DNA of 53,348 nt, taken from positions 1 through 53,348 of the forward strand of contig NZ_JAQGLG010000218.1 in assembly GCF_028292965.1 (NCBI RefSeq), given 5' to 3'. Position numbers and translations under genes: made by a program. Under the pieces are notes generated by a model. That model was not told where the DNA came from and ran no database searches. It worked only from the letters and a program-made list of their open reading frames with translations. The stretch is from Sphingomonas bacterium. GTDB taxonomy: Bacteria; Pseudomonadota; Alphaproteobacteria; Sphingomonadales; Sphingomonadaceae. Within the stretch, counting starts at the first letter, position 1, and each line of letters opens with the position of its first letter. This document shows, in pieces, positions 47,848-53,348 of the stretch.

Positions 47848-47855
47848 GCTTCTCC

Positions 47856-47873
47856 CCTCCCGATTGCGGGAGG
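47856..47873. terminator. Short hairpin between convergent genes
   Basis: CCTCCCG - ATTG - CGGGAGG between the serine-hydrolase stop and the convergent M20 gene. It belongs to the CCCTCCCG hairpin family seen at 9069 and 38005 and might end transcription from both sides. No strong T run. Confidence 0.35.
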
Positions 47874-47884
47874 CTTAAGTTCGC

Positions 47885-49102
47885 TCAGTCGAACCCGTCT
47901 TCCAGGAACCTGGCCGCCGCCGCGCAGTGCAGTGCCACGCCGCGCGCCATGGTCGCCTCGTCGATCGTCATCTTCGTGTTGTGGAGCGGCGGGTTGGTGC
48001 GCGGGTCGCTGCCGTCGGCCGCCACGCCGATGAACGCCATCGCGCCGGGTACGTCGCGTAGCACATAGGCGAAGTCCTCGGCGCCCATCATCGGGGCGGG
48101 CATCACCTGCCACGCCGCGTCGCCGCCCATCGCCACCGCCTGGCCGCGCATCAGCTCATAGGCGCGCGGGTCGTTCATCGTGACGGGATAGCCGCTCTCC
48201 ATCCGCACCTCGCCGACCATGCCGTGGGCGGCGGCGATGTTCTCGACGATGCGCTTGAAGGCTTCGCGCATCAACTCGCGGGTGCGTTCGGACAAAGTGC
48301 GCAGCGTACCGGTCATCTCGCAGGTTTGCGGCACGATGTTGTGCGCCGAGCCGGCGTTGATCTGGGCGATGGTCAGCACGGCGGGGTCGCTCACCGGCAC
48401 GCGGCGGGCGAGGAAGGTCTGCAGCGCGCCGACGATCTCGCACGCCACCGGGATCGGATCGAGCGTGTCGTGCGGCATGGCGGCATGGCCGCCGCGCCCG
48501 CGGATCGTGGCGTAGAGCGTGTCGGTCGAGGCGAGCAGCGGACCCGGACGGCTGACGAAGGTGCCGGCCGGGGCGTTGGGCGAGATGTGCAGCGCGAACG
48601 CGGCCTCGGGCCGGGCGATGTCGAGCAGCCCGTCCTCGATCATGTAGCGCGCGCCGTGATAACCCTCTTCGCCGGGCTGGAACATGAAGACGACGGTGCC
48701 GGGCAGGCTGTCCTTGCGGGCGCACAGCGCGCGCGCCGCGCCGACCAGCATCGCCGAGTGCGCGTCATGGCCACAGGCGTGCATCGCGCCGGGCACCTTG
48801 GACGCGAAGGGCAGGCCGGTATCCTCCTGCATCGGCAGCGCGTCCATGTCGCCGCGCAGCAGCACGGTGCGGCCATTGTTGCGCCCGCCGCGCAGGATCG
48901 CGACGAAACCGCTGGTCGTTTTGCTCTCATGGATTTCGAGCGGCAGCCCGGCGATCGCCGCGCGCAGCTTGGCGGTGGTGCGGTCGCAGTGCAACCCGAT
49001 CTCGGGATCGGCATGGATCGCCCGTCGCAACTCGACCACATCGTCGAGCTCGGCCGCGGCGGCTTCGCCCCAATCGATCACCGAATCCAAGCCGTCCATC
49101 AT
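47885..49102 (-). CDS. M20-family amidohydrolase (hippurate hydrolase type)
   Basis: A 405-residue metallopeptidase. AAGGAGAG precedes the ATG. Metal-site motifs: MHACGHDAHSAMLVGAARAL, QPGEEGYHGARYMIEDGLL and the C-terminal MMGAEDFAYVLRDVPGAMAFIGV. A dimerisation/lid domain lies in between (GRGGHAAMPHDTLDPIPVACEIV). Relatives cleave N-acyl or aromatic amino acids (hippurate, IAA-amino acids, N-acetyl-diaminopimelate). It lies 25 bases downstream of a NupC-type transporter, so the two probably work on a shared substrate. Confidence 0.93.
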   Translation of the reverse strand: MMDGLDSVIDWGEAAAAELDDVVELRRAIHADPEIGLHCDRTTAKLRAAIAGLPLEIHESKTTSGFVAILRGGRNNGRTVLLRGDMDALPMQEDTGLPFASKVPGAMHACGHDAHSAMLVGAARALCARKDSLPGTVVFMFQPGEEGYHGARYMIEDGLLDIARPEAAFALHISPNAPAGTFVSRPGPLLASTDTLYATIRGRGGHAAMPHDTLDPIPVACEIVGALQTFLARRVPVSDPAVLTIAQINAGSAHNIVPQTCEMTGTLRTLSERTRELMREAFKRIVENIAAAHGMVGEVRMESGYPVTMNDPRAYELMRGQAVAMGGDAAWQVMPAPMMGAEDFAYVLRDVPGAMAFIGVAADGSDPRTNPPLHNTKMTIDEATMARGVALHCAAAARFLEDGFD

Positions 49103-49127
49103 GTCTCTCCTTGGGGCGTCGAACGCC

Positions 49128-50366
49128 TTAGACGATCAATAGCCCCGCCAGCGCCGCCGACATCAGATTGGCAAGGCTGCCCGCTGCCAGTGCGCGCAAG
49201 CCGAGCCGGGCGATGGTCGGGCGCTGGTTGGGCGCGAGCCCGCCGGTCACCGCCATCTGGATCGCGATCGACGAGAAGTTGGCGAAGCCGCACAGCGCAA
49301 AGGTGACGACCGCGATGGTATGTGCCGACAGCGTTGCCTTGGCCTGGCTGAGATAGCTGAAGGCGACGAACTCGTTGATCACCACCTTGGTGCCGAACAG
49401 GCCGCCAGCGGTGGTCGCCTCGTTCCACGGCACATTGAGCAAGTACATGACCGGCGCAAAGGCATGGCCGATGATCGCCTGGAAGGTCAGATCCGGATAG
49501 CCGAACAGGTTGCCGACGCCCGACAGGATGCCGTTGGCGAGCGCGACCAGCGCGACGAAGGCCAGCACCATTGCGCCGACCGCGACGGCCAGCTTGACGC
49601 CTGTCTGTGCGCCCTCGGCCGCGGCCATGATGATGTTGGCGGGACGCTCCTCGCCGAACGGGATGTCGCCTTCGACCGCCGGTTCCTTGCCGAACTCGGC
49701 AGGATCGTCGGGCATGATCAGCTTGGCCATCAGAATGCCGCCCGGCGCCGACATGAAGCTGGCGGCGAGAAGGTATGGCAATAATTGCGGGCCGAGCATC
49801 GAGGCATAGGCGGCGAGGATGGTGCCGGCGACGCCGGACATGCCGACGGTCATCACGCAGAAGATCTGCGACGGGGTCAGCGCGGCGAGATAGGGGCGGA
49901 TGACGAGCGGCGCTTCGCTCTGGCCGACGAAGATGTTGGCCGCGGCGCCCAGGGATTCGACCTTGGAGATGCCGGTGACATATTGAATCGCGCCGCCGAT
50001 CCAGCGGACGATGAACTGCATGACCTTGAGATAATAGAGGATCGAGATCACCGAGGCGAAGAAGATGATCACCGGCAACGCCGCGAGCGCAAAGCTGTGG
50101 CCACCCATGGTGGGGCCGGCGAGCGGGCCGAAGATGAAGTCGATGCCGGCCTGGGCATAGCCGAGCAGGTTGGTCACCCCGCCCGCCATCCGCTCGATGA
50201 CCCATTTGCCCGCCGGCACGTAGAGCACGAGGAAGGCGATGCCGGCCTGCAGCGCGAACGCCGCGCCGACCACGCGCAGCCGGATGGCGCGCTTGTTGTT
50301 CGACAGCAGGAACGCAATGCTGAGAATGACCGCGATGCCCGCGATGCCGATCAGAATTCGATTCAT
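49128..50366 (-). CDS. Concentrative nucleoside transporter (NupC/CNT family)
   Basis: A 412-residue membrane protein from ATG 50366 (MNRILIGIAGIAVILSIAFLLSNNKRAIRLR). CNT features: FIFGPLAGPTMGGHSFALAALPVIIFFASVISILYYLKVMQFIVRWIGGAIQYVTGISKVESLGAAANIFVGQSEAPLVIRPYL (substrate-binding region), MTVGMSGVAGTILAAYASML and NEFVAFSYLSQ. It takes up nucleosides with Na+ or H+. The longer frame to 50489 is not used. Confidence 0.93.
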   Translation of the reverse strand: MNRILIGIAGIAVILSIAFLLSNNKRAIRLRVVGAAFALQAGIAFLVLYVPAGKWVIERMAGGVTNLLGYAQAGIDFIFGPLAGPTMGGHSFALAALPVIIFFASVISILYYLKVMQFIVRWIGGAIQYVTGISKVESLGAAANIFVGQSEAPLVIRPYLAALTPSQIFCVMTVGMSGVAGTILAAYASMLGPQLLPYLLAASFMSAPGGILMAKLIMPDDPAEFGKEPAVEGDIPFGEERPANIIMAAAEGAQTGVKLAVAVGAMVLAFVALVALANGILSGVGNLFGYPDLTFQAIIGHAFAPVMYLLNVPWNEATTAGGLFGTKVVINEFVAFSYLSQAKATLSAHTIAVVTFALCGFANFSSIAIQMAVTGGLAPNQRPTIARLGLRALAAGSLANLMSAALAGLLIV

Positions 50367-50508
50367 TGACGCTTGCCCGCCCCGTTTTTCCCTGGTCCGG
50401 CCTGAGCCGGACAAGCGACACACCATACAGGGGGAATCGCGCACCGCTAGTGTCCTGAAATCGAAGTTCGCCCACTCGCCCTTTGGCATCGTCGCGAGCG
50501 ATTTTAGA

Positions 50509-50604
50509 CGTCACCCCGGACTTGCTCCCGGGGCCAACGTGCCGCGAGAGAAGCGGCTGGTGCGTGTGCGGAACCTTGGATGCCGGAACAAGTCGGCATG
50601 ACGG
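50509..50604. repeat. Dispersed palindromic repeat, copy 2
   Basis: Related to the element at 3365-3449: it begins CGTCACCCCGGACTTGCTCC and ends CCGGAACAAGTCGGCATGACGG, the two ends being imperfect inverted repeats of each other. It lies between the divergent nupC-like and yhhQ-like genes. Confidence 0.75.
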
Positions 50605-50649
50605 AGGGAGAGTTCAGGGGAGGCGCAAGTCTCCGCAGTCGCGCACGGT

Positions 50650-50677
50650 TTGACGTCGGCTCTTTCTGCGCTAGCAA
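50650..50677 (+). promoter_or_regulatory. Candidate leaderless promoter of the yhhQ-like gene
   Basis: TTGACG at 50650-50655, 16 bases, TAGCAA at 50672-50677, six bases, then ATG 50684. There is no ribosome binding site before the ATG. The layout matches vapB. Confidence 0.45.
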
Positions 50678-50683
50678 CGGTGC

Positions 50684-51370
50684 ATGGACACACCAACGCC
50701 CGCGATATCGCGCTCGCTCTTCGCTCTCTCAATCTTTTACGGGGGCATGGTGTGTATCGCCGGCGTGCTGGGCAACAAGCAGGTCGCTCTTGGGCCGTTG
50801 TCGGCGCTCGGTCCGGTGGTCGGTCTCGGTCCGCTAGCGATCGAGGCGGGTATCTTCGCCTTTCTGCTGCTGGTCATCACCTCGAGTGCGATCGCCGAGC
50901 TTCACGGCGCGAAGACCGCGAACAAGCTGGTGCAGTTCGGTTTCGTGCCGCTGATCGTGTCGATCCTGCTGTCGCTGGTGGTGCTGGTCATCCCGGCGGC
51001 GAGCGACATGGACCCGGTACGGCGCGACGCCTTCGCGCTGATGATGGGCGCAACGCCGCGCATCTGGATCGCCGGGATTATTTCGTACGGTATTTCGCAG
51101 ACGCTCAACGTGACGGTGTTCTCGTACCTCAAGGGCCGCGAGGGTCAGACGATGCTGTGGCTGCGCGCTGGCGCTGCGAGTATCCTCAGCCAGATCGTCG
51201 ACACGCTGCTGTTCGTAAGCATCGCCTTTTACGGCGTATTTCCGATCCGGGAGATACTGCTCGGGCAGATGATCGTGAAGGTCGTGCTGTCGGCGGTGCT
51301 GGTGCCGCCGCTTATCTATCTGGTGGTCGCTATCGGGCGCTGGCTGGACGGCACGCGCACTCCGGCCTAA
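50684..51370 (+). CDS. Queuosine precursor transporter (YhhQ family)
   Basis: A 228-residue vitamin-uptake-type (VUT) membrane protein with about six helices: [119 protein letters not shown]. The family imports preQ0/preQ1 for queuosine in tRNA. No preQ1 riboswitch fold was recognised upstream. 13 bases before argB, so probably co-transcribed. Confidence 0.88.
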   Translation: MDTPTPAISRSLFALSIFYGGMVCIAGVLGNKQVALGPLSALGPVVGLGPLAIEAGIFAFLLLVITSSAIAELHGAKTANKLVQFGFVPLIVSILLSLVVLVIPAASDMDPVRRDAFALMMGATPRIWIAGIISYGISQTLNVTVFSYLKGREGQTMLWLRAGAASILSQIVDTLLFVSIAFYGVFPIREILLGQMIVKVVLSAVLVPPLIYLVVAIGRWLDGTRTPA

Positions 51371-51383
51371 GCGCCCGCGCATC

Positions 51384-52283
51384 ATGACCAACTACGCACC
51401 CGATCCCGCCTTGCTCAACAAGGCCGAAACGCTGGTCGAGGCGCTGCCCTATATGCAGCGTTATGCCGGCGCGACCTTCGTCGTGAAATATGGCGGGCAC
51501 GCCATGGGCGATCCGGAAGCCGCGCGCGATTTCGCCGAGGATGTCGTGCTGATGAAGGCGGTCGGGATCAACCCGGTCGTGGTCCATGGCGGCGGGCCGC
51601 AGATCGGCGCGATGCTGAAAAGGCTCGGGGTCGAATCGAGCTTCATCAACGGCCTGCGCGTCACCGATGCCGAAACCGCCAAGATCGCCGAGATGGTCCT
51701 GGCCGGATCGATCAACAAGGAGATCGTCGGCTGGATCGGTCAGGCCGGTGGCCGCGCCGTCGGCATTTCGGGCAAGGATGGCGGCTTCGTCCGCGCCGCC
51801 AAGGTCGGCCGCGACACGCCCGACCGGCTGCAGGGCATCGAACGCCATGTCGATCTCGGCTTTGTCGGCGAGCCGGTCGGGGTCGACCGGCGGATCATCG
51901 ACACGCTGTCCGACGCCGGGATCATCCCGGTGGTCGCGCCGATCGCGATCGGCGACGACGGGCACACCTATAATATCAACGCCGACACCATGGCCGGAGC
52001 GATCGCCTCGGCCTTGGGCGCGTCGCGGCTGTTCATGCTGACCGATGTGGTCGGCGTGCTCGACAAGAGCGGCGCGCTGATGACCGATCTCGATCCGGCG
52101 GCGATCGCCGGGCTGCGCGAGGACGGCACGATCACCGGCGGCATGATCCCCAAGATCGAGACCTGCGTCGCCGCGGTCGAGGCCGGGGTCGATGCGGCCG
52201 TCATTCTCGACGGACGCGTGCCGCATGCCATGCTGCTCGAAGTGTTCACCAACCGCGGTGCGGGCACGCTGATCCGCCGCTGA
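51384..52283 (+). CDS. argB: Acetylglutamate kinase ArgB
   Basis: A 299-residue amino-acid kinase, second step of arginine synthesis. Seen: [119 protein letters not shown] and [45 protein letters not shown]. The N-terminal extension before FVVKYGG suggests the arginine-inhibited hexameric form. Confidence 0.96.
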   Translation: MTNYAPDPALLNKAETLVEALPYMQRYAGATFVVKYGGHAMGDPEAARDFAEDVVLMKAVGINPVVVHGGGPQIGAMLKRLGVESSFINGLRVTDAETAKIAEMVLAGSINKEIVGWIGQAGGRAVGISGKDGGFVRAAKVGRDTPDRLQGIERHVDLGFVGEPVGVDRRIIDTLSDAGIIPVVAPIAIGDDGHTYNINADTMAGAIASALGASRLFMLTDVVGVLDKSGALMTDLDPAAIAGLREDGTITGGMIPKIETCVAAVEAGVDAAVILDGRVPHAMLLEVFTNRGAGTLIRR

Positions 52284-52349
52284 CGCGCGGCCTGTTCGCG
52301 CTGCGGGCTTTGCTGTATTACCCCGCTACGTCATTCTAAGGAGGAATCC

Positions 52350-52658
52350 TTGCTCTTCGTCCTGTTCCGGATCGTCGAAGTCCTGCTCAACATCCTGTGG
52401 TGGATCATCGTTATCCAGGCGGTCATGTCGTGGCTCATCGCGTTCAACATCATCAACACGTGGAACGATACGGTGCGATCGGTGTGGAACGCGCTGCAGA
52501 AGATGACCGATCCGCTCTATCGCCCGATCAGGCGCATCATGCCGGATTTCGGCGGGCTCGATCTGTCGCCTTTGGTCGTGTTGTTGATCATCTACATCCT
52601 GATGACGATCGTCTTGCCATATATCTATAACCTGCTCGCCGGTGGCGTGGTGGCGTGA
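52350..52658 (+). CDS. YggT-family membrane protein
   Basis: A 102-residue protein starting at TTG 52350, chosen because AAGGAGG (52338-52344) lies five bases upstream. Two hydrophobic spans ([29 protein letters not shown] and [24 protein letters not shown]) flank [23 protein letters not shown], the family signature. YggT proteins are linked to cell-envelope or division functions and osmotic protection. Eight bases before folD. Confidence 0.92.
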   Translation: MLFVLFRIVEVLLNILWWIIVIQAVMSWLIAFNIINTWNDTVRSVWNALQKMTDPLYRPIRRIMPDFGGLDLSPLVVLLIIYILMTIVLPYIYNLLAGGVVA

Positions 52659-52665
52659 GGTAGCG

Positions 52666-53348
52666 ATGACTGCACGGATCATCGACGGCAAGGCGTTCGC
52701 GGCAGACTTACGTGACAGGATCGCGGGCCAGGTGGCGACCTTCCGCGCCGCCGCCGGCCGCGCGCCGGGGCTGGCGGTGGTGCTGGTCGGCGAGGACCCG
52801 GCTTCCGCCGTCTATGTCCGCGCGAAGCACAAGGCTACCGTCGCCGCTGGCATGGAGAGCTTCGAGCATCGCCTGCCGGCCGATACGCCGCAGGACGATC
52901 TGGTCACGCTGATCGATACGCTCAACGCCGATCCGGCGGTCGACGGCATCCTCGTCCAGCTGCCGTTGCCCAAGCATATCAACGAGCAGGTCGTGACGAC
53001 GCGGATCGACCCCGATAAGGATGTCGACGGCTTCCACCCGGTCAATGCCGGGCGGCTGGCGACGGGGCTGCATGGGTTCGTGCCGTGCACGCCTTATGGC
53101 TGCGTGCTGCTGCTGAAGGAGGTGCTGGGCGATCTGGCCGGGCTCGACGCGGTCGTCGTCGGGCGTTCGAACATCGTCGGCAAGCCGATGGCGCAATTGC
53201 TGATCCGCGAAAGCTGCACCGTGACGGTGGCGCATTCGAAAACGCGCGACCTGTCGAGCGTGGTGAAGCGCGCCGATATCGTCGTCGCGGCGGTCGGCCA
53301 GCCGGCGATGATCAAGGGCGAATGGATCAAGCCGGGCGCCACCGTGAT
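52666..53348 (+). CDS. folD: FolD: methylene-THF dehydrogenase/cyclohydrolase (cut by window edge)
   Basis: The first 227 residues of FolD, from ATG 52666. Substrate-site motif [16 protein letters not shown] (Tyr and Lys of the catalytic YxxxK), [39 protein letters not shown], and the NADP-binding [18 protein letters not shown] with TVTVAHSKT. It interconverts methylene- and formyl-tetrahydrofolate. The C-terminus lies outside the window. Confidence 0.95.
   Translation, partial: MTARIIDGKAFAADLRDRIAGQVATFRAAAGRAPGLAVVLVGEDPASAVYVRAKHKATVAAGMESFEHRLPADTPQDDLVTLIDTLNADPAVDGILVQLPLPKHINEQVVTTRIDPDKDVDGFHPVNAGRLATGLHGFVPCTPYGCVLLLKEVLGDLAGLDAVVVGRSNIVGKPMAQLLIRESCTVTVAHSKTRDLSSVVKRADIVVAAVGQPAMIKGEWIKPGATV

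Noticed and set aside
50605..50683. Possible preQ1 riboswitch before the queuosine precursor transporter gene.
   Set aside because: The short region shows no recognisable preQ1 aptamer, and the promoter position leaves essentially no leader.

Overview
The window is high-GC bacterial DNA of alphaproteobacterial, most likely Sphingomonas-like, character. This is inferred from gene content (large TonB-dependent receptor, Atm1-type exporter, CHCC zinc-finger protein, CocE hydrolase, rml genes, NadB), from the many GTG starts with 1-4 base gene overlaps, and from short palindromic repeats of the kind scattered between sphingomonad genes. The species cannot be named from sequence alone. No rRNA, tRNA or CRISPR array was seen.

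Layout. 1-189 is the tail of an IS5-type transposase. 301-10015 holds housekeeping and accessory genes: a small Cys-rich protein, Atm1-like ABC exporter, metallo-beta-lactamase-fold hydrolase, GNAT, RecQ, DUF442 protein, fatty-acid hydroxylase, GMC oxidoreductase and YCII protein. 10023-11957 is the glnK-amtB ammonium operon with a terminator and a full-consensus sigma-54 promoter. 12062-14622 is a four-gene minus-strand operon (DUF5996, arylamine N-acetyltransferase, PPOX, DUF2007), divergent from a vapBC toxin-antitoxin pair with a palindromic operator. TldD and a CHCC zinc-finger gene follow. 17219-24321 is a tight operon of TonB receptor, YfcC transporter, CocE/NonD hydrolase and LysR regulator, which looks like an uptake-and-hydrolysis unit for a peptide or ester. 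24337-27744 holds an ArsR/SRPBCC/GST operon and a leucine-dehydrogenase-type gene divergent from an Lrp regulator.

28537-34189 is the most interesting segment, a lasso-peptide-like (RiPP) cluster. It has an asparagine-synthetase-like cyclase, a PqqD-like leader-binding protein, two HprK-like kinases, a TPR plus 2OG-Fe(II) oxygenase, and an easily missed 50-residue precursor gene at 31628-31780 (minus). The precursor has a lasso-type leader (WxxP...L...ET), a predicted 19-residue core with Ala1 and Asp8 placed for an 8-membered ring, and a C-terminal Ser. The layout resembles the paeninodin type, in which an HprK-like kinase phosphorylates the C-terminal Ser. No transglutaminase-like B2 leader protease and no dedicated exporter were found.

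34351-53348 contains a beta-propeller-like protein and a secreted beta-helix protein, an ABC ATPase, nadB, and a polysaccharide region (GT2, VTT membrane protein, rmlCBDA, polytopic membrane protein). In that region rmlA carries a frameshift that fuses it in frame to the next gene. The rest is a beta-lactamase-like serine hydrolase, an M20 amidohydrolase with a NupC transporter, a YhhQ-type queuosine-precursor transporter with argB, yggT, and the start of folD. Several genes (vapB, arsR, the CHCC gene, the ABC ATPase, yhhQ) have -35/-10 elements placed so that transcription would start at or next to the start codon, suggesting leaderless mRNAs.
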